Shown piece by piece: positions 11,642-20,384 of a stretch of DNA of 64,000 bases. Origin of the DNA: Methylocystis sp. IM3. GTDB lineage: Bacteria; Pseudomonadota; Alphaproteobacteria; Rhizobiales; Beijerinckiaceae. The notes under the pieces are model-generated. The model had not been told where the DNA came from and searched no databases. It worked only from the letters and a program-made list of their open reading frames with translations. The DNA is taken from contig NZ_JBBPBZ010000001.1 of the NCBI RefSeq assembly GCF_038070105.1, positions 1 to 64,000 on the forward strand, given 5' to 3'. Both the position numbers and the translations under genes were made by a program. Each line of letters opens with the position of its first letter. Positions within the stretch are counted from its first letter, which is position 1.

Positions 11642-12130
11642 TTTATCCAGCGCGAAAACTTCGCCTTGGCGCTATAGCCCCGCCACAGGCTCATGTGAAG
11701 AGTTTACAGAGGCGCGCAGCATTTTGCGAGCGTCGCCGTTCAGCTTCAACCTCCAGGAAAATGCAGACAGGAACACTTCTTCCAAGGCGTTGATTGATCA
11801 GGTGAGGGGGCGGGCATGTGCGAAAATAATTCAGGTCCTGCATCAGGCGCTGCTTTACGCCTCATCTCCAACCGCCCGAAAGAACGAGTGCTCTTGACCG
11901 AGAAGCTTATCGGGCGCTGACCCTGGCGCTAAATGTGACGCGGCGGGATCCGGAGGTGCGGGTGTCATATTTGCAGCGCTGAATCGATACTTCGGGCAGC
12001 GATCCCGCTAGGGCATTACTGGGCTTCTGCAACGCTCGCGCCTTGCGATGCGCGCGGAACCGGCTCCCGGCGAACGGGTTTCACCGCAAAGCGGCGAACT
12101 GCGAACAAGCCAGGGGATCAGGCTGCTGCA
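11642..12130. other. intergenic region upstream of the second AI-2E transporter
   Basis: This is a divergent gap of about 490 bp with no recognisable protein or RNA. It must hold the promoters for hpnA and the transporter gene. Confidence 0.4.
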
Positions 12131-13147
12131 ATGTTAACAACCACGGAATTTACAAAGCGCGCGTCTATTTTCGTCTGCTTGGCGCTTGCGCCCGTTCTGG
12201 TTTGGTATCTCTTCGACGTGGTTCTGATTGCGGTCGGAGCCTTGCTGGTCGCCACATTGTTGAGCCTGGGCGCGTCGCCCTTCCGGAAAATAAAGGTCCC
12301 GTACAGCGTCGCGCTCATGCTCTCGGGACTATTGATCGCCAGCGTCATTGGCGGCGCCGGGTATCTTTTCGGCTCCGGCGTGATTTCCGATCTTGGCGTT
12401 GTTCTCGCCAGGATCGAGGAAGCGAGGCAAAGCGCTACGGCGGCAATGCAAGAATCCGATTTCGGCAAGTCCGTCATGCGTCATCTTGCAAACGCAAATG
12501 TTCCGATTGGTCAACTCCTCGGCGGCATTTTTCGCGTCAGCGCCACGTTTTTCCTGGCTATACTGGTGACCATTTTCACGGGCGTTTATATCGCCGCGCA
12601 GCCTGTGCTCTATCGCACGGGAATATTCAAGCTCTGCCCCGATGCATGGCGTAACGAAATGAACGACGTCATCGATCACCTCGAGGACGGGTTGCGCCTC
12701 TGGCTTCTTGGCCAGCTCATTGAAATGGTCATCATCGGCGCTCTTTCTGGCGCCGCCGTTCTACTCATCGGGCTCCCCTCCCCGCTTGCGCTCGGCCTGA
12801 TCGCCGGCATTCTGGAATTCATTCCCTATCTCGGCCCTATCCTCTCCGCCTTGCCGGCCATACTTGTCGCTGTCACAGTAAACCTCTCCGCGGTGCTGTG
12901 GACAATCATCGCCTATCTCCTCATCCACCAGGCTGAAGGCCATCTAATCATGCCGTTGATCCAGAGACAGTTGACCTACATCCCACCCGCGGTGATGCTG
13001 CTCAGCATTGTAACGATAACTGCGCTATTCGGAGGACTCGGAGCAATTTTTGCTGCGCCGATCACCGTGATCGCCTTCGTGCTGGTCAATAAGCTTTACG
13101 TTCGCGATACTCTCGGAGAGCAGACGTCGCTTCCCGGCGAAAAGTGA
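12131..13147 (+). CDS. second AI-2E family membrane transporter
   Basis: This 338-residue polytopic protein has two N-terminal helices (about residues 15-75), an amphipathic middle part (about 85-140) and a C-terminal bundle. It contains the family segment ILEFIPYLGPILSALPAILV near residue 235 and HQAEGHLIMPLIQRQ, followed by LPP-like YIPPAVMLLSIV. It is a distant paralogue of the protein encoded at 2753-3817, and the low similarity argues against recent duplication. It stands alone on this strand. The substrate is unknown. Confidence 0.85.
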   Translation: MLTTTEFTKRASIFVCLALAPVLVWYLFDVVLIAVGALLVATLLSLGASPFRKIKVPYSVALMLSGLLIASVIGGAGYLFGSGVISDLGVVLARIEEARQSATAAMQESDFGKSVMRHLANANVPIGQLLGGIFRVSATFFLAILVTIFTGVYIAAQPVLYRTGIFKLCPDAWRNEMNDVIDHLEDGLRLWLLGQLIEMVIIGALSGAAVLLIGLPSPLALGLIAGILEFIPYLGPILSALPAILVAVTVNLSAVLWTIIAYLLIHQAEGHLIMPLIQRQLTYIPPAVMLLSIVTITALFGGLGAIFAAPITVIAFVLVNKLYVRDTLGEQTSLPGEK

Positions 13148-13190
13148 CCGCCTATCGGGAGCCGCGCGATTTTTTGTGACGATGAGGCTT

Positions 13191-13604
13191 TTAGCGGGGG
13201 ACCTTGGGATGAGTCGGGGTCACGGCGGCGCGTGACGACACCCGTGGCACAACTATCTGCTGTGGTTGTTCCTGGATCTGCGGCAGCGGCGAATAGGCAG
13301 ATTGACCTCTCGCCGCGATCAACGCCATCGCTTGCATGATCGGAATGGCGCCGCTCTCGAGATGGCTTCGCTGCTCCTCATCAAGTCTGCGCCGCTCGTT
13401 TCCATGCGACGCGAAGACGTTGGGGGACGGAAAAGCCTTCGGTGTCGGTGCGCTTCGCGCGGGGACATTCCAGTTGTAAAACGCAACCATCGCGGCCAGC
13501 GCGACCGCCAGCGCCACGAGTATGCCGATCCCAAAGAAAAACACCCGAAGCGCGTCGACGCCAAGTGGCGCGACCTTTTCCTTTTCCGGCGCGTTCTGGC
13601 TCAT
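13191..13604 (-). CDS. small membrane protein, remnant partner of a second complex III locus
   Basis: This 137-residue protein has one membrane helix (about residues 23-45), a Pro-rich linker and a block ESGAIPIMQAMALIAARG. The same layout and a matching IPI.QAM.L.A..G block occur in the small gene that follows the intact actF at 24126. I infer that it is a paralogue and that this was the end of another alternative-complex-III-type operon. The start at ATG 13604 follows the stop of the degraded actF remnant by about ten bases. The frame itself is intact, but with its neighbour dead the gene is probably not functional in a complex. Confidence 0.6.
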   Translation of the reverse strand: MSQNAPEKEKVAPLGVDALRVFFFGIGILVALAVALAAMVAFYNWNVPARSAPTPKAFPSPNVFASHGNERRRLDEEQRSHLESGAIPIMQAMALIAARGQSAYSPLPQIQEQPQQIVVPRVSSRAAVTPTHPKVPR

Positions 13605-13614
13605 GGCGGCAACC

Positions 13615-13979
13615 TCACAAGCGCAGCGTCCGCGCCGGCCCGAAGGTGAATGCGCCAACCAGACAGAACATGCCCGCGGCGGCGAGGATCGCCGAGCCGA
13701 GCCGCGCGCGCCGAATGGCGGCGCGATCAGATAGGCGTAATAGAAGGCGACGCCGACGAGCGCCGTCGCGCCGATGAAGCGCAACGCCCTGCGGCTCGAG
13801 CGGATCCGCTCGAAAAGTAGCGCGCGCCAATCGGCAGAAGGGCGCCGAAGAGGAAGGCGAGTCCGCCGACGAGCGGCCATGGCCATCTCTCGCGGAACGA
13901 AAACCAGGAGACCCTGCCAGGCAGGTTGCCTTACCAGATCACGAGATAGGCGATGAAATTCAGGTAAACGAGGCCTAAG
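13615..13979 (-). pseudogene. degraded C-terminal part of an actF-like gene
   Basis: Read leftward, pieces in three frames join to an ActF-type C terminus. They are LGLVYLNFIAYLVIW, a TAA where a Tyr codon is expected (TGGTAAGGCAAC, normally W-Y-G-N), then GNLPGRVSWFSFRERWPWPL. After a frameshift comes RRALRFIGATALVGVAFYYA, and after another shift AAAGMFCLVGAFTFGP before the stop at 13615. The intact ActF at 23093 shows the same pattern of helices and the motif IVWQSNLPREASWYNLRWRG. There are at least one nonsense and two frameshift lesions, and the N-terminal two thirds are missing. It is evidently an old remnant. Confidence 0.7.
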
Positions 13980-13988
13980 CGACGTCAG

Positions 13989-14282
13989 CAACAATCGGCG
14001 AGATCGGCTTCGACGAGGACATGTGGCTCGCCGTCAGCTTCTGCACATCCGGCGATTGACCCGACGAAGGGCGCCGCGTGCGGACCATGTCGATTGCGTC
14101 AGATATTTGATTGGCTAGGAAATACGTGAGCGTCCCTCGACGAGAACTACGTCGCCTTGGTCGCAGAAGTCGTGCAAGCGCTCGATCGATTCAGGCGCGG
14201 TGAGCGGATGCGCTTCGACCTCGGTCGTCAAATAACGCGCGATGGACAGGCCGATGGCGTGAAGCAGAGCGTTCAGTTTCAT
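13989..14282 (-). pseudogene. remnant of a YiiX/YebB-like papain-fold cysteine hydrolase gene
   Basis: From ATG 14282 the reading gives MKLNALLHAIGLSIARYLTT and then GDVVLVEGRSRIS followed by TAG. After the stop come IKYLTQSTWS, then a one-base shift, and HAAPFVGS ... GEPHVLVEADLAD. VLVEG.SR.S.AIKYLTQSTWSHAAL is the N-terminal signature of the NlpC/P60-like YiiX family, with the catalytic Cys normally later. Two lesions (nonsense and frameshift) and an abrupt end at about 13989, where the actF remnant begins, show a dead fusion of two gene fragments. The family assignment is from memory of the motif. Confidence 0.65.
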
Positions 14283-14890
14283 CGCCGATGCATTGCCCCT
14301 CCTAGAAGTAATCCGATGCGGGCGACCTGACGCGCCGCGTCGCAGCCGCTTTCAAATCGCACCAATGGACGTTGCGCCACCGATTGTCGCGTTAAATAGT
14401 GGCGGCGCTGGCGCCTTCAATCTGGGCCCTCGCGCGGGAGCCCTTGTGATTACCCCCCGCGACGCTAGCGCGACGTGGTAGGTCAATGGCGGTAGCTTCC
14501 GGCGTCTTTGCCGCTCGCACGGGACGGCGAGGCGGCGTGGAGTGCTGGCAATGCTTCTTTCAGGCAATGGCCGCACAATCGGAACTGCGGACGGTATAGA
14601 CCGATGCTCCCGCGGACGGCGCCGGCGCCAGAGCGGATACCAATACGTGAAATAAAGAAGGCCCACGACCGAGACATGCATCCCGGTCAGGCTTTCCGTA
14701 GTCCTCTCGCCGCAAGGCCATAGCGAGGCGAAGTCATCCAGCCCTAGCGTTCCGACCGAAACAAAAAGCAGAAACCAGAAGCCGTTTTCGCGAATTGAAG
14801 GGCGTGACCTTCGGATGAACCGGCGTAGCGTTCATTTTGTTTGAGCTTAGTGCGGCGGCGCTCCAAAACCGTCGGTCTGTGAGGTGGGGT
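14283..14890. other. degenerate region, possible small membrane-protein remnant at 14640-14835
   Basis: On the minus strand ATG 14835 opens MNATPVHPKVTPFNS. One base shift later it continues GFWFLLFVSVGTLGLDD ... GLLYFTYWYPLW, which looks like a two-helix membrane protein with one frameshift. I do not recognise it. The rest of the stretch (14283-14640) shows only uninformative frames. It probably belongs to the same decaying cluster as the actF remnant. Confidence 0.4.
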
Positions 14891-15205
14891 ATGAACTGGG
14901 TGATTTTGCTGGTTGCGGCTATATTTGAGGTCATCTGGGCTGTCTGGCTAAAAGCGGCAGGGGGCTTCACAAGAGTTCTGCCCTCGATGGGCATACTCGC
15001 CGCGATGGGCGTCAGCGCGGGGTTGCTGGCGATTGCCGTTAGGTCTCTGCCGATCGGCACGGCCTACGCGGTCTGGACAGGCATCGGTGCAGCGGGAACT
15101 GCCACGACGGGCATAGTCTGGCTTGGCGAGCCGGCGACGCCGCTTCGGCTGCTCAGCATCGGTCTTGTTGTGCTCGGCGTGGTCGGCCTTCGGCTTACAG
15201 AATGA
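14891..15205 (+). CDS. small multidrug resistance (SMR) family exporter, SugE/Gdx-like
   Basis: This 104-residue, four-helix membrane protein is an exchanger of protons for small cations, working as a dual-topology dimer. The essential Glu is Glu13 in VAAIFEVIWAVWLK. GFTR, RSLPIGTAYAVWTGIGAAG and the C-terminal LLSIGLVVLGVVGL match the family throughout. The FTRVLPS and IGTAYAVW features fit the SugE/Gdx (guanidinium) branch somewhat better than EmrE. ATG 14891 is chosen because GAGGTGGGG lies just upstream. A longer in-frame start at 14837 would add 18 unlikely residues. I looked for a guanidine riboswitch upstream and did not see one. Confidence 0.85.
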   Translation: MNWVILLVAAIFEVIWAVWLKAAGGFTRVLPSMGILAAMGVSAGLLAIAVRSLPIGTAYAVWTGIGAAGTATTGIVWLGEPATPLRLLSIGLVVLGVVGLRLTE

Positions 15206-15360
15206 CGCGTGTCCCTGGCTGTATCGTTGCTCTCCAATGACCCCCTATTGGTCATTTGACCTTGAGATTCGCGCGGGCGTGGGGGGTCCCACCGTTTGTA
15301 AAGTCCGGTCAAGGGTGGGGATAGCTGAATTTCGCGAGGAGGCTCGGGTTGAAGATTGGT

Positions 15361-16495
15361 CTAGAATTCGAGCATGGCGCAGGGGACGGCCAGCAGGCGA
15401 TCGGCGACCGAGCGTAGGGCACGGCCGTGACCATGGCCTCGGGCGCGCAATGCGGCATATTTGGCCCGACTTCGCGGATCGTGCTGCACGGCGGTGCGGG
15501 CCCAATGGTATACGGCGTTGCGCAGCCGGACGTGCGCCGCCTGGTGCATGAGCACAATCTTGCTCTTTCCCGATCGTTTCGTGATTGGCGCGACGCCCCA
15601 CAGGCAGCGCAGCGCGTGGTAATCTCTGCATTGCAGTGCGTCCTGAGCTTCTGCGAACAGTGTGGCGAGGACGATTCTGCCGACGCCCGGCAAGGATCGC
15701 AGGATCGTCACGTCGCGCTCCTCTTCTCTCTGCCCCTCCGCATCGCCCTCTCCACCCGCGAGCCGTTCGGTCAGACGATCGATCTCGCTATTGGTCTCGC
15801 TGATCTGGCGGTTGACCAGCGCGACGCGGTGAGCGACGGCGTCGAGATGGCCGTTGCGGCGCTCGCTGTTCCACAGGCAACGAGAAATTCGCCTTGAGCC
15901 GCTCCAGGACCTCAGCAGCAGTGATGCGGCGGAGGCGGTAGCGCTTGACGAGACCTTCGACCGAGGCTTCGCGGACGCGCTTGGCCTTGACGGGCGTTGG
16001 AGCCAGGCGCCACAGCTCGAGCATCCAATCCGCGGTGACGTCGTCGGAGAGTTCGAGAAACTGCGGATAGTAGCGCCAGAGCAGTTCGCGGACTCGATTG
16101 GAAAGGCGGTTGCGTTCTACGCGAAGGTCGCCGGCGACGCGCGGCCATTCCCGCAATACTGGATCGAGCGGCGCCAGCAATCGGAAGCTGCGCCTGTCGG
16201 TGCGCAGCGCGTCCGCCAGCGCTTCAGCGTCGCGGCTGTCATCCTTTGCGCCGGCGGGCGAGAAACGGTCGCGGAAGCGATCGAGTTGCTTGGGATTGAT
16301 GGCGTAAACCTGGAAGCCCCGCTCGGGCGCCGCGTCGGCGGATTTGAGAATCCAATCGGCCATCTCCTTCAGACCTTCGCCACCATGCGCGAAGGTGTGT
16401 TCGCCGATCTTGGCGCCTTTGGGGTCCGACAGGCGCACGTGGTGCGTCTGCGACGCCCAATCGACGCCTGCGAACCAGTTATTCTCATCCTCCAT
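15361..16495 (-). pseudogene. IS110 family transposase, frameshifted
   Basis: The N-terminal part from ATG 16495 (MEDENNWFAGVDWASQTHHV) carries the RuvC-like catalytic Asp in AGVDWA. KDDSRDAEALADALRTD and the later coiled section follow, and the frame is lost near 15860. The C-terminal part resumes in another frame with TILRSLPGVGRIVLATLFAE, the helix-hairpin-helix region of IS110 transposases. GVAPITKRSGKSK and AVYHWARTAVQHDP complete it, ending at 15361. Joined, the product would be about 375 residues. It is a different subgroup from the two IS110 copies at 33 and 50 kb. No element ends were resolved. Confidence 0.8.
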
Positions 16496-16881
16496 GTCGA
16501 AACCCCCGTTGTCACGGAGCCGCCGCGATGTCAGCCATTCCCTGTAATGGCGCTCAAAGGCGCGATGGCGCCTGTAGTTCACGAGCGGTGGCTTCATGGT
16601 GCCGAAATGGTCACCGCAGCTTAATGACCGGTCAGCGTGACATCCCGTGACGACGGGGGGAAAGGTTGTCGATCGATCGCAGTAAGCCCCGCAAGGGCCG
16701 GCATATGGTCAAAGATCAGCTTTCGGATAGGCGATCCTTGGCCTTTCCTCGGCCTTCGCATAGCCTCATCGGCGCTCACAAGGGCGCGCACCGCTCTCCC
16801 CTGATTTCCGATTATGGACAACGGAAGCGAGACTCCTAGTTTCTCAGGCTAGGCGGAGGTCGCGACGGGAGAGAAGAGACA

Positions 16882-17535
16882 TTGGCCGCAATCTTCAGAC
16901 CCTCCGCCAATCTCATCGCGAAGCTTGGGCTTGCCGGCTGCGCCGTCATGCTGTTCTCCATCGTCCTTCTGCTTTGGTTCGGACCGCGCAGCGATTACGC
17001 GCGAAACGTCGGACTGACGTTTTTACAGCCCGCGCCCTTCAGCCATCAGCATCACGTCAGCGGACTAGGCCTCGATTGCCGCTTCTGCCACACATCCGTC
17101 GAAGCCTCGTCAAGCGCCGGGATGCCGCCGACCTACACCTGTATGACCTGTCACTCGCAGGTCTGGACAAATGCGGCCATGCTCGCGCCTGTGCGGGAAA
17201 GCCTCGCGAAGAACAAGCCGCTCGCCTGGCGTCGCGTCACCGACCTGCCCGACTACGTTTATTTCAACCATAGCATTCACATTGCCAAAGGGGTTGGCTG
17301 CTCTAGCTGTCACGGTGACGTCGCGCAGATGCCGCTCACTTTCAAGGCAAAGTCGCTCACCATGAAATTTTGTCTCGACTGCCACCGCGATCCTGGCCCC
17401 AAACTCAGGCCAAAGGACAAGATCTACGACACGCATTGGCGTGAAGCCGACGAGACTCGTTCGTCCGACGCGCTGCTTGCCGAATATCGGATTGGCGGTC
17501 GAAAGCTGACGGATTGTTCGATATGTCACAGATAG
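16882..17535 (+). CDS. actA: alternative complex III subunit A, pentaheme cytochrome c
   Basis: ActA is the periplasmic pentaheme c-type cytochrome of the quinol:cytochrome c oxidoreductase known as alternative complex III. The 217-residue protein has an uncleaved or signal-anchor helix (about residues 12-36) and five CxxCH motifs: CRFCH, CMTCH, CSSCH, CLDCH and a C-terminal CSICH. Several His residues (HQHH, NHSIH) are available as sixth ligands. The start is TTG 16882, supported by GGGAGAGAAGA upstream. It begins an operon whose ten genes mostly overlap by 4-13 bases. No promoter was assigned in the 280 bp upstream. Confidence 0.9.
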   Translation: MAAIFRPSANLIAKLGLAGCAVMLFSIVLLLWFGPRSDYARNVGLTFLQPAPFSHQHHVSGLGLDCRFCHTSVEASSSAGMPPTYTCMTCHSQVWTNAAMLAPVRESLAKNKPLAWRRVTDLPDYVYFNHSIHIAKGVGCSSCHGDVAQMPLTFKAKSLTMKFCLDCHRDPGPKLRPKDKIYDTHWREADETRSSDALLAEYRIGGRKLTDCSICHR

Positions 17536-20384
17536 CCAAACAATGGCGCAGTCTGGACGAACTCGTCGCTGACGCGGCCACGATCGAGCGCCTTTCGGAT
17601 GAATTTCCTGACCTGGCCGAGGCGCTAGCGTCGCCGCAGAATCGACGACGCGTCATTCGCATGCTCATCGCCTCAACTGCCGCCGCGAGCCTTTCAGGAT
17701 GCGGCGACGAGGGAACGCGGCTGGTTCCCGCTGTTCGGGCGCCGGAAAACATCGTGCCGGGCCTGCCGAACTTCTTCAGCGGCGCGCACTTGCTAAACGG
17801 ATATGCGACGGGGGTAATCGTCGCGCACCGCATGGGCCGTCCGATCCGAGTCGACGGCAATCCGCTTCATCCTGCAAGTCTCGGCGCCGTCGACGTATTC
17901 GCGCAAGCAGAGCTGATGGAGTTCTACGACCCGCAGCGCGACTGGGCGATAAGAAAGCGCGGCGAGCCGGCGAGCGAAGGCGAACTCCAGCAAGCACTCG
18001 CGCTCGAGCGCGACGAAATTGTTTCATCGCGTGGCCGCGGCCTGCGCATTCTGACTGGCTCCACCACCTCGCCAACCTTCGTCGCGCAAATTGACGCGCT
18101 GCTCAAGGCCTATCCAGAGGCGCGCTGGATTCAGTGGGAGCCGTTTTCCCGCGTCAATGTCGCGAAAGGCGCTCAACTCGCTTACGGGCAAGCTGTGGAG
18201 TCCATACCGAATCTCGAGGCCGCCGAGGTTATCCTTGCACTCGACAGCGACCTTTTGAACGGTGCGCCGGGCAGTCTGAGCTTGGCGCGACGATTCGCGG
18301 CGCGCCGCAACCCGACGCGAACGGCGCGGATGAACCGTCTTTACGCGATCGAGACGATTCCGACGCTCACCGGCGCCATGGCGGATCACCGCTTCGTCGC
18401 CGGTCCGCAGGAATTGAACCGCTTGGTCACGACTCTCGCCGCCGCGCTCCTGGCCGATGAACCGATCGTCGCGCCGCAGTGGCTTGACGCAGTGGCCGCC
18501 GACCTCAGAAGCCACAAAGGACGTGCGCTCATTCATGTCGGGCCGGAGCAACCCCCGGAAACGCATGCGCTGGTCCATGCGATGAATGAAGCGCTGGGCG
18601 CAAGGAACAACACCTTCTACCTGATCGCACCCGTCCTGCGCGACGCCGGCGACGCGCACGCTTTGTCGGATCTTGCGGAGGAAATGCGCAAAGGCGACGT
18701 GCGCGCTCTGCTTATTCTCGACGCCAATCCCGTCTTCGCTGCGCCAGGCGCAGTCGGCTTCGCGGAGGCGATGGCGCGTGTTCCCTTCACCTTCGCCCTC
18801 TCGCGATCGCCCAACAAGACAACCGACGCGGCGCTCTTCGCGGCGCCGCTGCTGCATCCGTGGGAAAGCTGGAGCGACGCGCGGGCCTTCGATGGAACCG
18901 CGACGATCGTTCAACCGCAAGCTCTGCCGCTCTACGGCGGCTATGACGCACACCAGGCGCTGGCTCTCCTGACTCAGGCTCAGCCTCCGACGACGCTCGA
19001 TATGGTGAAGGCGGTATGGGCGTCATTGCGAAGGAACGACGCCAAGGACGCCTGGAATGCGGCGTTGGCGAAAGGAATTATCGAAGGCTCCGCCGCGAAA
19101 AGGTCAAACGCCACGCTTAGGCCCCAGGCGCGCACCTTATCCCCGCCAGATGTTCCTTCGGGAACGCTAACGCTACTTTTTCGTCCCGACCCCTATGTCT
19201 GGGACGGGCGCTACGCCGCCAATCCATGGCTGCGCGAATTGCCGCGTCCGCTGACGAGGATCACCTGGGACAATCCCCTGCTGATCGCGCCAAAGACGGC
19301 GCGGCGGCTCGAGCTTGAAAATGGCGATATCGCCCGCGTGACCGTCGGCGCTTTTCAGGCGACGGCGCCGATCTGGATTGTTCCAGGACAGGCGCAGAAT
19401 TGCGTGGTCGCGTCGCTTGGCCTTGGCGAAAATCAGGAGATCGGCGGCTATGATTATTATCCACTCATGGGCCGCAACACCGAACTGAAGGTCGAAAAGA
19501 CCGGAAAACGCGTTGATATCGCCAGCGTCGAGCGCCACCAGCTGATGTTCGACATGGCTGGTCACTTTGTGCGCACGGGCGCTCTGGAGGAGTTTTTGAA
19601 CAACAAGGATTTCCTTACCGAGCAGGCCGCGCCTGGCGCAGAGCAAAATCTCTATCGCCGCGAACCAGAAGGCCCGGCGGCGTGGGCAATGAGCATCGAT
19701 CTCAACGCTTGCATTGGTTGCAACGCCTGCGTTGTCGCCTGCCAGGCCGAAAACAATATTCCTGTCGTCGGCAAGGATCAGGTGTTGCGCCAGCGCGAAT
19801 TGCACTGGCTCAGGATCGACCGCTATTACGAGGGTGACGCGGATCAACCAAACGCCTATTTTCAGCCCGTGCTTTGCATGCACTGCGAAGCGGCGCCCTG
19901 TGAAACAGTATGTCCCGTTGGCGCCACCGTGCATGACTCAGAGGGCCTCAACGTCATGGTCTATAACCGCTGCATCGGCACGCGGTTCTGCGCCAACAAC
20001 TGCCCCTATAAGGTGCGACGTTTCAACTATTTCGCCTATGCGCGCGAGGAGCGGCGCTCGCCGCTGGCGCGTAATCCGGAGGTGACGGTGCGTGCGCGCG
20101 GCGTGATGGAGAAATGCACCTTCTGTCTGCAGCGCATCGCCGCGGAGAGAATCGACGCCGACCGCGAAAACCGCCCCGTCGGCGAAGTGACGACAGCCTG
20201 CCAAGCGGCATGTCCGACGCAGGCTTTCACTTTCGGAAATCTCAACGAGAACGGATCCGCTGTAGGGGAGCGCAAGCAGAGCCCGCTTAGTTATGCGCTA
20301 CTTGCATCACAAAACACGCGCCCGCGCGTCTCTTACGAAGCGCGCATCGTCAACCGCAATCAGGAAATCGGAAAAACGCGATGA
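17523..20384 (+). CDS. actB: alternative complex III subunit B, molybdopterin-oxidoreductase-like iron-sulfur protein
   Basis: This is the large periplasmic-side subunit, a fusion of a molybdopterin-oxidoreductase-like domain (without evidence of cofactor use) and a ferredoxin domain. It has 953 residues from ATG 17523, overlapping actA by 13 bases. The N terminus has a Tat-like RRRVIRMLIAS followed by a lipobox-like LSGCG. The C-terminal 230 residues hold four Cys clusters: CIGCNACVVAC, CMHCEAAPCETVCP, CIGTRFCANNCPYKVRRFN and CTFCLQ...CQAACP. This is the arrangement for three [4Fe-4S] and one [3Fe-4S] cluster in the family. It passes electrons from the quinol site in ActC to ActA/ActE hemes. 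Confidence 0.9.
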   Translation: MSQIAKQWRSLDELVADAATIERLSDEFPDLAEALASPQNRRRVIRMLIASTAAASLSGCGDEGTRLVPAVRAPENIVPGLPNFFSGAHLLNGYATGVIVAHRMGRPIRVDGNPLHPASLGAVDVFAQAELMEFYDPQRDWAIRKRGEPASEGELQQALALERDEIVSSRGRGLRILTGSTTSPTFVAQIDALLKAYPEARWIQWEPFSRVNVAKGAQLAYGQAVESIPNLEAAEVILALDSDLLNGAPGSLSLARRFAARRNPTRTARMNRLYAIETIPTLTGAMADHRFVAGPQELNRLVTTLAAALLADEPIVAPQWLDAVAADLRSHKGRALIHVGPEQPPETHALVHAMNEALGARNNTFYLIAPVLRDAGDAHALSDLAEEMRKGDVRALLILDANPVFAAPGAVGFAEAMARVPFTFALSRSPNKTTDAALFAAPLLHPWESWSDARAFDGTATIVQPQALPLYGGYDAHQALALLTQAQPPTTLDMVKAVWASLRRNDAKDAWNAALAKGIIEGSAAKRSNATLRPQARTLSPPDVPSGTLTLLFRPDPYVWDGRYAANPWLRELPRPLTRITWDNPLLIAPKTARRLELENGDIARVTVGAFQATAPIWIVPGQAQNCVVASLGLGENQEIGGYDYYPLMGRNTELKVEKTGKRVDIASVERHQLMFDMAGHFVRTGALEEFLNNKDFLTEQAAPGAEQNLYRREPEGPAAWAMSIDLNACIGCNACVVACQAENNIPVVGKDQVLRQRELHWLRIDRYYEGDADQPNAYFQPVLCMHCEAAPCETVCPVGATVHDSEGLNVMVYNRCIGTRFCANNCPYKVRRFNYFAYAREERRSPLARNPEVTVRARGVMEKCTFCLQRIAAERIDADRENRPVGEVTTACQAACPTQAFTFGNLNENGSAVGERKQSPLSYALLASQNTRPRVSYEARIVNRNQEIGKTR

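Noticed and set aside
14700..14890. Guanidine riboswitch before the SMR transporter
   Set aside because: No conserved ykkC or mini-ykkC sequence blocks were found; the leader looks like decayed coding DNA.
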